DNA of 64,000 nt from Christensenella sp964438705 (lineage in GTDB: Bacteria > Bacillota > Clostridia > Christensenellales > Christensenellaceae), in assembly GCA_964438705.1 (NCBI GenBank), contig CAYTKQ010000010.1, positions 48,459 to 112,458 on the forward strand. The letters run 5' to 3'. Shown piece after piece: positions 1 through 9,099 of this stretch; position 1 is the first letter of the stretch, and each line of letters opens with the position of its first letter. The translations under genes and the position numbers were made by a program. Below the pieces are notes generated by a model that worked only from the letters and a program-made list of their open reading frames with translations, was not told the origin of the DNA and made no database searches.

Positions 1-23
1 TGCGTGTCAAGAGGGATCGCCCC

Positions 24-542
24 TCATATTCCAAACTTTTGCGTCACCGCGTCGCGGATCGTTTGATAGCTGCCGTCTCCGGCGACGCCAAGGCCTTCAA
101 AGACAACGATGATCTCGTCCTGCGTGAAGGACTGTATCATACAGTCCACCACCCGGATGTTGGGGTAGGCCTGCCGATAGGCGGCGGCCTTCTGCGCGAT
201 CAGGTCGAACACCTTGGAAATCTTTTCCAGCACCTCCGGGTGCGCCTGTTCAAGCGGTTCGCTTCCCCCTGCCGCCCGGATATCCATCACCGGACGCTCG
301 ATGTAGCCTTCCGTGATGGTGCGGTCCTTTTTGACAAGCGCGGAAATCACATATTGCCGTCCCCGCCCGTCATCATACACAAAATAGTAATCCACACCCT
401 CCGTGAGCACCGCAATCGAATATTTTTGCACAAAGAGCGGCGAAAGAGAAGCGACCAGAACAATGACGGCCGCAATACAGCCGACCAACAGGATGGTTGT
501 AAGCCTTCTCGATTTTCCTGTTTTCATCTGCCGGTGCGCCAT
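24..542 (-). CDS. membrane-anchored hypothetical protein
   Basis: A 172-residue protein with a basic N-terminus, one hydrophobic segment at about residues 14-38 (signal anchor) and a soluble, probably extracytoplasmic remainder. No family motif is recognised. It lies 21 bp downstream of thrS on the same strand, so it is probably cotranscribed with it. The soluble part begins with a beta-rich stretch (around YSIAVLTEGVDYYFVYDDG) and ends in a predicted alternating helix/strand pattern. Function unknown; confident only that it is a real gene because of the strong coding pattern, good spacing and membrane-anchor layout. Confidence 0.7.
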   Translation of the reverse strand: MAHRQMKTGKSRRLTTILLVGCIAAVIVLVASLSPLFVQKYSIAVLTEGVDYYFVYDDGRGRQYVISALVKKDRTITEGYIERPVMDIRAAGGSEPLEQAHPEVLEKISKVFDLIAQKAAAYRQAYPNIRVVDCMIQSFTQDEIIVVFEGLGVAGDGSYQTIRDAVTQKFGI

Positions 543-563
543 CGTTCCCGCTCCCCCGCCGTG

Positions 564-2501
564 TTAGAAGATCACCTTATCCCTGTCCTGCGCAACGATC
601 AGCTCGAGCAGCTCGTCGCAGCCTATGCTGCCGATTTCGCCCTCTGCGCGCCGCCGTACCGCAAATGTGCCGTCCGCGACCTCTTTTTCACCCGCGATGA
701 GCATATAGGGGATGCGTTCGCCTCGCGCCTCGCGAATTTTATAGCCGATTTTTTCCTGACGGCTGTCCACCGTTGCGCGGATGCCCGCAGCGCGCAGCCG
801 CGCCGCAAATTCTTCGCAGTATACTGCCGCCGCGTCCGTGATGTTTAAAAGCCGCACTTCCTCGCTCATCATCCACATGGGGAGCGCGCCCGCATATTTT
901 TCGATGAGCATCGCAAGCGTGCGCTCGTAACAGCCGATGGACGAGCGGTGGATGATGTACGGCATTTTTTTCTGCCCGTCCTTATCCACATACGTCATGC
1001 CAAACTGTTCGGCAAGCGCAAAATCAAGCTGCACCGTGATGACGGTATCTTCCTTGCCAAACACGTTTTTGAACTGGATATCGAGCTTGGGGCCGTAGAA
1101 TGCCGCCTCGCCGTCCGCTTCATAATACTTCAGCTCTGTGTGATCGAGAATCTTGCGCATCGCATCCTGCACGCGTTCCCATTCCTCCGCATCTCCGATG
1201 TATTTTTCCCTGTTGTTCGGATCCCACTTTGAAAAACGGTAGGTCACATCGTTTTCGATGCCCAGCACCTTCATGTTGTATTGAATGAGGTCCAGCACGC
1301 CCATAAATTCGCTCTCGAGCTGCTCGGGCGTACAAACGATGTGCCCCTCAGAGAGCGTGAACTGGCGCACCCGAATCAGCCCATGCATCTCGCCCGACGC
1401 CTCGTTGCGGAACAGGGTAGACGTTTCGCCGTAGCGGATGGGCAGGTCTTTATAGGAGTGGTGCTCGGCGTTGTAGATCGTATACTGGAAGGGGCAGGTC
1501 ATGGGACGCAGCGCCAGTACTTCGTCATCCTTTTCCTCATCGCCCAGCACAAACATGCCGTCCTTATAATGATCCCAGTGTCCTGATATCTTATAGAGAT
1601 CATTCTTTGCCATGAACGGCGTTTTGGTGAGCACGTAGCCCCGCCGCTCCTCTTCATCCTCCACAAATCGCTGCAAAAGCTGAATGGTTTTCGCGCCCTT
1701 GGGCATCAAAAGCGGCAGCCCCTGCCCGATGACCGGGCTTGTGGTGAAGTAGTGCAGCTCGCGCCCCAGCTTGTTGTGGTCGCGTTCCTCTGCCTCCTTT
1801 TGCTGCTTCAAATATGCGTCCAGCTCCTGCTGTGAGGGATATGCCGTGCCGTAGATGCGGTTGAGCATCTTGTTCTTTTCGTTGCCGCGCCAATAGGCCC
1901 CCGCCGTACGAAGAAGCTTGGGCACCTTCACCCTGCCCGTGGAAAGTGTGTGCGGACCCGCGCACAGGTCCACAAAATCGCCCTGCGCATAAAAGCTCAG
2001 TTCCGCGTCCTCGCTGAGGTCTTCAATGAGCTCCACCTTATAAGGCTCGCCCGCCGCCTTCATCTTTTCGATGGCCTCCGCGCGCGGAAGCGTGAATTTT
2101 TCGAGCGTTATGTTTTCCGCCACGATCTTTTTCATTTCTTTTTCGATCTTCGCGATGTCTTCATTTGTAAAGGGCTTTTCCGTATCGAAATCATAGTAAA
2201 AACCGCTGTTTGTCGCCGGGCCGATGGCGAGTTTTGCCTCCGGATACAGCCGCTTCACCGCCTGCGCCAGCACGTGCGACGCGGTATGCCAAACCGCTTT
2301 TCTGCCGTCTTCGTCGTCAAAGGTCAAAATTTCGAGCGTCGCTCCGTCCTCAGGCACCGCCGTAAGCTCCGTCACTGTTCCGTCGATTTTGGCCGCGAGC
2401 GCAGCCTTGCCCAGTTTTTGATTCAGCTCTTTTGCGATCATAAGAGCGTTCATATCGTCCTTAAATTCTTTGACGCTTCCGTCAGCCAGCTTGATTTTCA
2501 T
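564..2501 (-). CDS. thrS: threonyl-tRNA synthetase
   Basis: Charges tRNA-Thr with threonine in the cytoplasm. The 645-residue length matches the bacterial family. The N-terminus is a TGS domain (about residues 1-60), followed by the second additional (editing) domain with HTASHVLAQAVKRL, then the class II catalytic core with the motif 2 region TSTLFRNEASGEMHG and the zinc cysteine in RPMTCPFQY, and a C-terminal anticodon-binding domain. AAGGAC precedes the ATG. There is no room for a T-box leader in the 63 bp before the gene, unlike many Firmicutes thrS genes, so control is probably from the upstream promoter. A small membrane protein follows 21 bp downstream. Confidence 0.97.
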   Translation of the reverse strand: MKIKLADGSVKEFKDDMNALMIAKELNQKLGKAALAAKIDGTVTELTAVPEDGATLEILTFDDEDGRKAVWHTASHVLAQAVKRLYPEAKLAIGPATNSGFYYDFDTEKPFTNEDIAKIEKEMKKIVAENITLEKFTLPRAEAIEKMKAAGEPYKVELIEDLSEDAELSFYAQGDFVDLCAGPHTLSTGRVKVPKLLRTAGAYWRGNEKNKMLNRIYGTAYPSQQELDAYLKQQKEAEERDHNKLGRELHYFTTSPVIGQGLPLLMPKGAKTIQLLQRFVEDEEERRGYVLTKTPFMAKNDLYKISGHWDHYKDGMFVLGDEEKDDEVLALRPMTCPFQYTIYNAEHHSYKDLPIRYGETSTLFRNEASGEMHGLIRVRQFTLSEGHIVCTPEQLESEFMGVLDLIQYNMKVLGIENDVTYRFSKWDPNNREKYIGDAEEWERVQDAMRKILDHTELKYYEADGEAAFYGPKLDIQFKNVFGKEDTVITVQLDFALAEQFGMTYVDKDGQKKMPYIIHRSSIGCYERTLAMLIEKYAGALPMWMMSEEVRLLNITDAAAVYCEEFAARLRAAGIRATVDSRQEKIGYKIREARGERIPYMLIAGEKEVADGTFAVRRRAEGEIGSIGCDELLELIVAQDRDKVIF

Positions 2502-2564
2502 TTTGTGTTGTCCTTTTCTTCAAAATATTCGTTTCTCCATCATACGCCCGCGCACACGCTGTTG

Positions 2565-3941
2565 TCAATTTCGCACCTCGAGATTGACGCTGTTGTTGAG
2601 GTACAGGAAGTAGATGGATTTTTCCTTGTTCCAGTCGGGGTTGTCCTTGATGATATTGGCGACCGTCCTTTTGAGCGCCTTTGTCATCTCGGCGATGCCC
2701 TCCTCGTGCAGCAGGGTGATGTCCGCGTGGCGGCGGAACACATAACCCATCTCATTGATGAGATCGCACTTGATCTTTTTTGCCGTATCCGTGGGAAACA
2801 CCTCCGCAAGGCGGTGCAGCTCCGCATTTGCCATCAGCCGCCCTTTATAATAGCGGATAAACGTCTCAAGCGCGTCGATCTTTGAGCCGCGTTCCAGCTC
2901 GAAGAGGATCATGCAGTAAAGGTGCCAGTTGAAATCCACATTCATGAGCTTTTGGATGGTCACGCCCACCGTATCGATAAACGGATCGCCCGTGTTGAAC
3001 TCGCGCTCCAGCTCCAGCGACTCGCGAAAGCTGATGTTTTCGCTCGACATGGTGCTCGTGAGGTAGAACATATCTGTCATCACGCGTCCGTAATCCTCCA
3101 TCTGCGCGGCATTGTTGACGATGAAAATGTAATCGACGATGCTGTCGCAGCTGTCCTTGAACTGCACCACGAAGCCTAGATCGTTTTTCATCTTGCGCGC
3201 CACCGTGTCGTGGATCAGCTTGGAAATGATGTTTTCAATGTTTTCCTTGCGGTATTGCAGCTTGGAATTGTTGTCCCGCTTATAGCGCTTATAGAGCGCG
3301 TGCAGCTGATGGTCGACCAAATTCAGGTTCTCTTTGATGGCGACCATGCTTTCCACGACCTGTTGCTCCACCATAAAGTAGGAAGGGTTTTTGTAGATGA
3401 TCTTGTGCTCGATATCCCCCCAGAACATATTGATCATGGACTTGATCTGCACCTCAAAGTTCACGCGGATCTCATCCTCTTCGCCCTTGTGATCCTCATA
3501 GCGCGCGTCGATCTTATAGATGTCGAACCCGTTTTTCTGCTTGGCGGGCTGCGTTTCATTCAGCTTAAAGCGCATTTTGGGGAAATGCTCGTTATAGTAG
3601 AATATCTGGTCGTCCGTTTTGTTGAACAGCTTGAGCATCAGCGAATATACGTACGCTTCATCATCGTTGAACTTGCATTCGATGCGCAGCCCGATGATGT
3701 CCTGTATGTTCGCCACGATCTCTTCTTTCGTGGTGTGGATGCGGTAATAGCTGTTGCGGATCAGCTTTTCGCGCACGCTTTCCCGCTCCTTCACACGATA
3801 GGAAATATTGAGCGTAAACTCCGAATTTTTGGCGACCACATCCTCGAGCATGTGCTTTAAATCATGCGCGATGTTTTTGTATTTATACTGTATGGTGTCG
3901 TAATATTCGACGACCTCGTCCACATATTTGAAAATATCCAT
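2565..3941 (-). CDS. RelA/SpoT synthetase-like domain protein
   Basis: A 458-residue protein whose N-terminal half resembles the (p)ppGpp synthetase domain: YRVKERESVREKL corresponds to the usual YRIK..SI..KL, IQDIIGLRI to the D.xG.R motif, and FEVQIKSMINMFWGDIEHK to the EIQIRT..W..IEH motif. The conserved GY..H-type substrate region is replaced by KNGFDIYKI, so activity is uncertain. The C-terminal ~230 residues are not a HD, TGS or ACT regulatory region and are not recognised. RBS AAGGGG precedes ATG. It is separated by 63 bp from thrS downstream. It may be a divergent alarmone synthetase or a non-catalytic relative. Confidence 0.75.
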   Translation of the reverse strand: MDIFKYVDEVVEYYDTIQYKYKNIAHDLKHMLEDVVAKNSEFTLNISYRVKERESVREKLIRNSYYRIHTTKEEIVANIQDIIGLRIECKFNDDEAYVYSLMLKLFNKTDDQIFYYNEHFPKMRFKLNETQPAKQKNGFDIYKIDARYEDHKGEEDEIRVNFEVQIKSMINMFWGDIEHKIIYKNPSYFMVEQQVVESMVAIKENLNLVDHQLHALYKRYKRDNNSKLQYRKENIENIISKLIHDTVARKMKNDLGFVVQFKDSCDSIVDYIFIVNNAAQMEDYGRVMTDMFYLTSTMSSENISFRESLELEREFNTGDPFIDTVGVTIQKLMNVDFNWHLYCMILFELERGSKIDALETFIRYYKGRLMANAELHRLAEVFPTDTAKKIKCDLINEMGYVFRRHADITLLHEEGIAEMTKALKRTVANIIKDNPDWNKEKSIYFLYLNNSVNLEVRN

Positions 3942-3990
3942 AAGCTACCCCTTTTATCGTTGCATTTTCATGGTGCCTTCGTGCGCATTG

Positions 3991-5181
3991 TCATTTCTTT
4001 GCTTTCGTAAGGCAGTCCTTTAAGAGCGTCACCTGCCGCCGGCTGTTCATAAGGCTCAGCATGATCCTGCTCATGGTCTCGCCCACCTCGCCGGATACGA
4101 CGACGCGCGTCCCGAGGTTGTCGAGCAGGTCGCCGAACGCCCCGTTCGTTCCGCTGTCACTTTTCGGCTCAAACACATTATAGCGTTTGATGGGCGTGTT
4201 GAGCGTCTTTTTGATATCCGTATAAAACATTTTGTGCAGCTCGCCCGGCGCGACATACAACACATTCTGCTCCGGATGCGCGTTGATGTCGGCAATCGTA
4301 CACTTCAATACGCGTTCCTCATTTTTCACATGCCCGATGTGCACGCGCGTAATGTCCCACTTGACGGCATACTCGTTTTTCAGGGACGCGGGCACCGCGC
4401 GCTTGTGCATAGATCGCGCATAGATCGCCTCGAGCTTTTCGCGCACATCCTCAGCAATCACATTGCCTTTCAAGTATGCGCAGATGTCCGCATACGCGAT
4501 GCCAAGCTCCTCCTCGTCCGTCGCGGAAATGCCTAGCCCCGCAGCGGGCTGCTTTTCGAGCACGGCGCGCGGCGCCGCATATACTTCCGACATGGCGTAG
4601 ATATCATCCTTCACCAGCTCCTGCAGCGGGTTGAAGTCGCTGCCGCCGTCTCCATATTTGGTGAAAAAGCCCGTGATGGATTCCGCCGCGTGATCCGTCC
4701 CCGCGACAAGCATATCCTGCGCAAGCGCATACTGAACCATCATCCGCAGCCGTGGCTGCAGGTTCCCTAGCGTATAAACATCCCGCGAAAAGCCCTTAGC
4801 CGCGACAAGATCGGCCAGCACCCCCACAAAGCCGCCGGCGATGGACACCGTGTCGCACTCCGTTTGCGGATACAGTTCGCCGATTCGCTGCGCGCACGCC
4901 TCCGCGTCCGCAATATCGCTCTGTTCCCCATTCGGAAGCAGCACAAGGTACAGCCGCCTGCCATCCGCCGCGCACGCTTCCGCGCACAGCGCGCCGCACA
5001 AAAAGCTGTCCACTCCGCCCGAAATGCCGAGCACCACGCCCTTTGCGTGTGCATTGTCCACATACCTGCGGATAAAATCCACGGTCTGCATCCGTTTTGC
5101 CGCGATGTATTCCTCCTGGCTCTGATGATCGCGCTTAAAATCCGGCGCTATGTCGTTCAAAATCTGCCGCTGCCTGATCAT
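3991..5181 (-). CDS. nadE: NAD(+) synthetase, ammonia-dependent type, with C-terminal extension
   Basis: Amidates nicotinate adenine dinucleotide to NAD. The PP-loop SGGVDS lies at residues 54-59 and family blocks GTDHAAESITGFFTKYGDGG and KDDIYAMSEVY follow. The NadE core ends near residue 280; about 115 further residues are unusual, because ammonia-dependent NadE is normally about 250-275 residues. The extension (VVVSGEVGETM..., then a LLKDC strand) looks like part of a cysteine-hydrolase/isochorismatase fold, with the expected catalytic Cys position occupied by Met; this is inference. The ATG overlaps the stop of the WYL regulator by 4 bp (ATGA), so the two are translationally coupled. Confidence 0.9.
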   Translation of the reverse strand: MIRQRQILNDIAPDFKRDHQSQEEYIAAKRMQTVDFIRRYVDNAHAKGVVLGISGGVDSFLCGALCAEACAADGRRLYLVLLPNGEQSDIADAEACAQRIGELYPQTECDTVSIAGGFVGVLADLVAAKGFSRDVYTLGNLQPRLRMMVQYALAQDMLVAGTDHAAESITGFFTKYGDGGSDFNPLQELVKDDIYAMSEVYAAPRAVLEKQPAAGLGISATDEEELGIAYADICAYLKGNVIAEDVREKLEAIYARSMHKRAVPASLKNEYAVKWDITRVHIGHVKNEERVLKCTIADINAHPEQNVLYVAPGELHKMFYTDIKKTLNTPIKRYNVFEPKSDSGTNGAFGDLLDNLGTRVVVSGEVGETMSRIMLSLMNSRRQVTLLKDCLTKAKK

Positions 5182-6164
5182 GCCCCATACACCTCGCTCA
5201 TCCGTTTTACTTCATCTTTAAGCTCCGCCTTCAACGTTTGCGGGGAGAGTACCTCTGCCTGCGCGCCGAAGGAAAGCAGCCACGCCACGATATCCGGCGT
5301 GATCGCCGCTTCCTTTACGAACAGCACGCCGTTTTTCTCATCGATGAGCTGATCCGCCTTGCGCGTGTGGTATTCGCGCACAAGCTTTGCCGCGCCGCCC
5401 GTAAAGCGCACGCGTATCTCCTCCGCCTGCGCACCCGCGAGCTTATCGAAGCGCGTTTTACGGTATTCCTCATAAAAACGCTGGGGCGCGCTGAACGTCT
5501 CGTCCATGAGCGCCGCGTCCTTGATGCGGGACACACGCAGATCGCGCACCGCCCCGCGCAGATGGCAATGACCGATCAAATGCCAGCGGCCCTCGCGCAC
5601 CTCAAGCACGTAAGGATCAAATACTCGCTCTGCCGTTTGTTCCGATGAAAAGGAATGATAATTCAGCTTCAAACGACGCGACGTTTGCACCGCCTCCTGC
5701 ACGATGGCGAGGATGTCCTCGTCCGTTTCCTCCTCCGCGCCCTCGGGCACGATTTTGATGCTTTCTTCGATCTTATCGACCGCGCCGCGCGAAAGCGCGG
5801 GCAGCTTGGAAAGGATGCGGCGCACGATTTTAAGCGCGTCCTTCGCCATGCCGAGCGATTCATAATTTTTGAGCACCTGCTCTGTGAAATAGAGCGAAAC
5901 GACCTCCGCCATGGAAAAATCCATATCCGAAAGCGCGTATTTATCCGCCTTATAGACCAGTTTTCCGTCGTGCTCTTCCTCATACACAAAGAAGTTCTGG
6001 GAGATGTAGTCCATATCGCGCGCAACCATACGGCGGGTCGCGTCGATATCCGCCATGCGCTTTAGGCTGTCGATGATCTCCGCGATGGTATATCCGTTTT
6101 TCCGCTGAGAAAGGAGCGACAGAATGAACAGCTGGCGCTCCGTCGCGGTGGATTTATTGCTCAT
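5178..6164 (-). CDS. WYL-domain transcriptional regulator
   Basis: A 328-residue helix-turn-helix regulator. Residues ~8-65 form a winged HTH (ATERQLFILSLLSQRKNGYT), and the central part contains the WYL-domain pattern (VREGRWHLIGHCHLRGAVRDLRVSRI), followed by a WCX-like C-terminal domain. WYL proteins sense small ligands or nucleic acids and regulate nearby genes. I chose the ATG at 6164 (MSNKSTATER) because AGGGAAAG lies just upstream; an in-frame start at 6191 would overlap the araD-like gene by 38 bp. It overlaps nadE by 4 bp, suggesting an araD-WYL-nadE operon. Confidence 0.88.
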   Translation of the reverse strand: MSNKSTATERQLFILSLLSQRKNGYTIAEIIDSLKRMADIDATRRMVARDMDYISQNFFVYEEEHDGKLVYKADKYALSDMDFSMAEVVSLYFTEQVLKNYESLGMAKDALKIVRRILSKLPALSRGAVDKIEESIKIVPEGAEEETDEDILAIVQEAVQTSRRLKLNYHSFSSEQTAERVFDPYVLEVREGRWHLIGHCHLRGAVRDLRVSRIKDAALMDETFSAPQRFYEEYRKTRFDKLAGAQAEEIRVRFTGGAAKLVREYHTRKADQLIDEKNGVLFVKEAAITPDIVAWLLSFGAQAEVLSPQTLKAELKDEVKRMSEVYGA

Positions 6165-6831
6165 GCGGCTTTCCCTGCTTTCTTTGCACATGCTTGTCGA
6201 TCAAGTATTTGTTCATATCCGCGTCCGTATTCAGCCGCAGGGTGTAAAACGCCATTTCCGCAACATATTCGAGCGCCACGGCGTTATCCACCGCATCCAT
6301 GATGTTCTTGCCCCACATGAAGGGGCCATGATTTTTGACGAGGATGGCGGGGGTGGTCATCGGGTTGCGCAGCGTGAACGTATCCGCGATGATCTTACCC
6401 GTGTTTTTTTCGTAATCCTTTTCGATCTCTTCCGGGCGCATGGTACGCGTGACCGGAATATCGCTTTTGAAATAATCCGCGTGCGTGGTGCCGAGATTTG
6501 GAATGCTCATGCCCGCCTGCGCAAACACCGTCGCCCACTTGGAATGCGTGTGCGCCACGCTCCTCACAAGCGGGAACGCCTTATAGATCTCCAGATGCGT
6601 CAGCAAATCGGACGACGGGGTGTGCGGCCCCTCCAGCACATTGCCGTCCATATCGCACACAATCAGATCATCGGGCTTGATCTGCGTATAGGCGATGCGG
6701 CTTGGTTTGATGACGATGTTGCCCGTGCGTTCGTCCTTCGCCGAGATGTTGCCCCAGCGGAGCGTGACGAGCCCGCACCGCGCAAGCTCCTGGTTTGCCT
6801 TATAGACTTCGATCTTGATTCCTTCCAGCAT
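6154..6831 (-). CDS. araD: L-ribulose-5-phosphate 4-epimerase / class II aldolase
   Basis: A 225-residue cytoplasmic metal-dependent enzyme of the class II aldolase/AraD family, interconverting L-ribulose 5-phosphate and D-xylulose 5-phosphate. The start MLEGIKIEVYKANQEL, the GNIS substrate loop, the paired zinc histidines in VAHTHSKWATVFAQ and the HADYF..DIPVTR block are characteristic of AraD rather than rhamnulose aldolase. It is the first gene of an operon with the WYL regulator and nadE (overlap 11 bp with the former). No araA or araB is adjacent. An aldolase role in the rhamnose pathway cannot be excluded because rhaD is absent from this window. Confidence 0.87.
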   Translation of the reverse strand: MLEGIKIEVYKANQELARCGLVTLRWGNISAKDERTGNIVIKPSRIAYTQIKPDDLIVCDMDGNVLEGPHTPSSDLLTHLEIYKAFPLVRSVAHTHSKWATVFAQAGMSIPNLGTTHADYFKSDIPVTRTMRPEEIEKDYEKNTGKIIADTFTLRNPMTTPAILVKNHGPFMWGKNIMDAVDNAVALEYVAEMAFYTLRLNTDADMNKYLIDKHVQRKQGKPHEQ

Positions 6832-6910
6832 CGCAATTTCCTCTTTTTTGGTTTGGGATATTCTTTCCTCTTTATTCTAACCCCTCAAGCGAAAATTCTC
6901 AAGTATTGCG

Positions 6911-6939
6911 TTGATTTTCGCCTGTAAATCATATATTAT
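6911..6939 (+). promoter_or_regulatory. sigma-A-type promoter of the MFS gene
   Basis: TTGATT at 6911-6916 and TATTAT at 6934-6939 are separated by 17 bp, and TTGGAGG lies just before the ATG at 6973. The araD-like gene is divergent on the other side. Confidence 0.55.
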
Positions 6940-6972
6940 TAGGCTAGCATATTAAATTGTTGGAGGTATCAT

Positions 6973-8184
6973 ATGGACAAAAAGGAAAATAAGGCCTTGC
7001 CGCTCATCGCGGGCGCGGTGATTCAGCTTTGCATCGGCATCATCTACATCTGGAGTATCTTCCAGCCCGCTGTGATGGAATATTACGGCTGGAACGCGTC
7101 GGACGCTTCCGTCACCTTTTCCATCATGCTCGCGACGTTCGTGCTCGGCATTGTGGTCGGCGGGCGCCTGAACGACAAAAAAGGTCCGCGGCCCGTGGTG
7201 TTTATGGGCGGTATCATCTTTTGCACGGGCATTTTCCTTTCGTCCTTCGTGCCGCAGACCATGCCCCAGTTGATCTGGCTTTTCTACGGCGGTATGGCGG
7301 GTTTTGGCGTGGGCGCGGCATACACGTCCACCATCTCGTGCGCACAGAAATGGTTTATGGATAAAAAGGGTTTTGCAACAGGCATCATCGTGTGCACCTT
7401 CGGCGCTTCGACTGTCGTATTTACCCCCGTAGTCAACACGCTGCTGAAATCCGTGGGCGTGTCGCAGACCTTTCTGACCCTTTCGCTCATTTTCCTCGCC
7501 GTGATCCTGATCTTCGGCTGGTTTGTAAAAAATCCGTCGCAGGCGTATATGGATAAATTTACCGCGCTGCTGCCCGATCTTTCCAAGCAGAAGCAGTGCA
7601 CACCCGGCGACGTCTTGAAATCCAAATACTATTACTTTATTTTCTTCAGCATGCTGCTTTTGACGCCCGCGTATTTCATCATCAACCCGCTGCTGAAATC
7701 TTTGGGCGAGCTGCGCAGCCTGAGCGAAGCCGCCGCGCTTGCGGGCGTAATGGTCACTGGTATGGCTTCTGCGGCCGGACGGCTCATCGCGCCGTGGCTT
7801 TCCGATAAGCTTGGACGCAAAAACGTGCTGTTCCTGCTCTATGGCATCACGCTCGTCTGCATCCTGCTGCTGATCTTTGCGGAAAGCTATGCGTTCATCG
7901 CGCTCATCGCGCTCGTGGCGTTTGCGTTCGGCGGCAGCGCGGGCGTTTATCCTGCGGTAACGGCGGACTACTTCGGCATCAAGAACAACGGCGTGAATTA
8001 CGGTCTGGTGATGATCTCCTTTGCCGTTTCCGGCCTCGCGTTTCCGGCGATCGCCAAAATCGTGACCCCGGGCGGCGTGCCCACGGCATGGACGTTCGCT
8101 GTTCCCGCCATCGGCGCGGTGGTCGGCATCATCATCACGGCGATGCTCAAAAAGGACGGCGCAAAAAAGGCGGCGGCAAAATAG
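6973..8184 (+). CDS. MFS transporter, oxalate/formate antiporter (OFA) family
   Basis: A 403-residue integral membrane carrier with 12 hydrophobic segments. The N-terminus (ALPLIAGAVIQLCIGIIYIW..FQP) and loop GGRLNDKKGPRPVVF fit the OFA subgroup of the major facilitator superfamily, which exchanges small carboxylates. The second half carries the repeat of the MFS loop (SDKLGRKNVLF). A strong RBS (TTGGAGG) precedes the ATG. It is a single-gene unit ending in a long bidirectional terminator. The real substrate (oxalate, formate, pyruvate, lactate or other monocarboxylate) cannot be read from sequence alone. Confidence 0.9.
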   Translation: MDKKENKALPLIAGAVIQLCIGIIYIWSIFQPAVMEYYGWNASDASVTFSIMLATFVLGIVVGGRLNDKKGPRPVVFMGGIIFCTGIFLSSFVPQTMPQLIWLFYGGMAGFGVGAAYTSTISCAQKWFMDKKGFATGIIVCTFGASTVVFTPVVNTLLKSVGVSQTFLTLSLIFLAVILIFGWFVKNPSQAYMDKFTALLPDLSKQKQCTPGDVLKSKYYYFIFFSMLLLTPAYFIINPLLKSLGELRSLSEAAALAGVMVTGMASAAGRLIAPWLSDKLGRKNVLFLLYGITLVCILLLIFAESYAFIALIALVAFAFGGSAGVYPAVTADYFGIKNNGVNYGLVMISFAVSGLAFPAIAKIVTPGGVPTAWTFAVPAIGAVVGIIITAMLKKDGAKKAAAK

Positions 8185-8193
8185 AACCGCACA

Positions 8194-8230
8194 ACAAAAA
8201 ACAGGAGGCAAAATGCCTCCTGTTTTTTGT
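8194..8230. terminator. bidirectional intrinsic terminator
   Basis: A perfect 17-bp stem (ACAAAAAACAGGAGGCA and its complement) with a 3-nt loop, flanked by A and T tracts, lies between the convergent MFS and acetyltransferase genes and can serve both. Confidence 0.93.
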
Positions 8231-8233
8231 GCG

Positions 8234-8692
8234 TTATTTGATAAACAGCTGTACAAAATTCTTGTTTTCCGTGAAGCCGTAGTCCTGATAAAGCAGCATG
8301 CCCATGGGCGACGCGGTGAGCTGCACCTTTCCGCAGCCATAGGCCTTGGCCTCCTCAATCTGCAAATCGAGCAGCTTTTTGGAATAGCCGCGCCTGCGAT
8401 ATTCCGGTTTGGTATACATAGAGGAAAGAATGCCGATCTTCCCCGTCGGGTTCGCATAATAGGGCGGCTTGCGCACAAACGAAAGCCCACTGGTGGCGAC
8501 GATCTCGTCCCCGTCCGTCGCGACCCACGAAATGAAACTGCCGTCCTCGATGCATTCCTCAAAATAACGCTTCAGCGTCTCATAAAGGTCACGGTTGACC
8601 TCTGCGCATTCCTCTTTTAACTGATATTCACGCAGGCGGGCAAGCTCTGCCGCGTCCGCAGCTTCCCCTCTTCTGTATATGATCTCGTCCAT
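8234..8692 (-). CDS. GNAT-family N-acetyltransferase
   Basis: A 152-residue protein of the GCN5-related acetyltransferase fold. The acetyl-CoA binding motif A is visible as TKPEYRRRGYSKKLLDLQIEEA (the R/Q-x-x-G-x-G/A element is RRRGYS), followed by the motif B strand and the Y..YGF terminus (LLYQDYGFTENKNF). It starts 2 bp after the thioesterase stop codon, so both are on one transcript ending at the terminator at 8194-8230. Substrate unknown. Confidence 0.88.
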   Translation of the reverse strand: MDEIIYRRGEAADAAELARLREYQLKEECAEVNRDLYETLKRYFEECIEDGSFISWVATDGDEIVATSGLSFVRKPPYYANPTGKIGILSSMYTKPEYRRRGYSKKLLDLQIEEAKAYGCGKVQLTASPMGMLLYQDYGFTENKNFVQLFIK

Positions 8693-8694
8693 GA

Positions 8695-9099
8695 TTAAAG
8701 CCCCAAGCTCCCTTCCTTGATATATCCCGTCACGTTCATAAGCGCCACCGGGGTATTCAGTTCGTCCGTTACCTCTACCTCGTAAAGACAGGTCCTGCGC
8801 GTGGCGCTTCGTTCCTTGGCCCGCGCGATCAGCGTCTTGCCCTTAGGCGGGCGCACATAGGTGATGCTGTTCGTCAGCGACACCACATTGCCGTGCGCGC
8901 AGTTCGCCGCCACCGCAAAGGTGAAATCCGCAATGGTGAAGATCATGCCGCCCTGCACCACATTACCCGCGTTTAAGTGTTTCTCTTCGATTTGCGCGGC
9001 GCATTCACACTGCCCCGCCTCCGCATCCACGATTTTGATCCCGAGACCGTCGACAAACCGGTCGTTTTTGAAAAACTTCTTGATTTTTTCGATGTCCAT
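8695..9099 (-). CDS. PaaI-type hotdog-fold thioesterase
   Basis: A 134-residue hotdog-fold protein, presumably hydrolysing an acyl-CoA thioester. The conserved helix region reads HLNAGNVVQGGMIFTIADFTFAVAAN, matching the HxNxxGxxHGGxxxxLADxA pattern of PaaI/YdiI enzymes, except that the HG pair is QG here. A second conserved strand is TYVRPPKGKTLIARAKE. It is translationally close to the downstream acetyltransferase. Substrate is not predictable; family call is secure. Confidence 0.88.
   Translation of the reverse strand: MDIEKIKKFFKNDRFVDGLGIKIVDAEAGQCECAAQIEEKHLNAGNVVQGGMIFTIADFTFAVAANCAHGNVVSLTNSITYVRPPKGKTLIARAKERSATRRTCLYEVEVTDELNTPVALMNVTGYIKEGSLGL

Noticed and set aside
6952..8562. 536-codon minus-strand frame antisense to the MFS gene
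   Set aside because: It spans the whole MFS gene, a strong terminator and the acetyltransferase on the other strand; its composition (Arg/His/Ala rich) is that of a shadow frame in GC-rich DNA.
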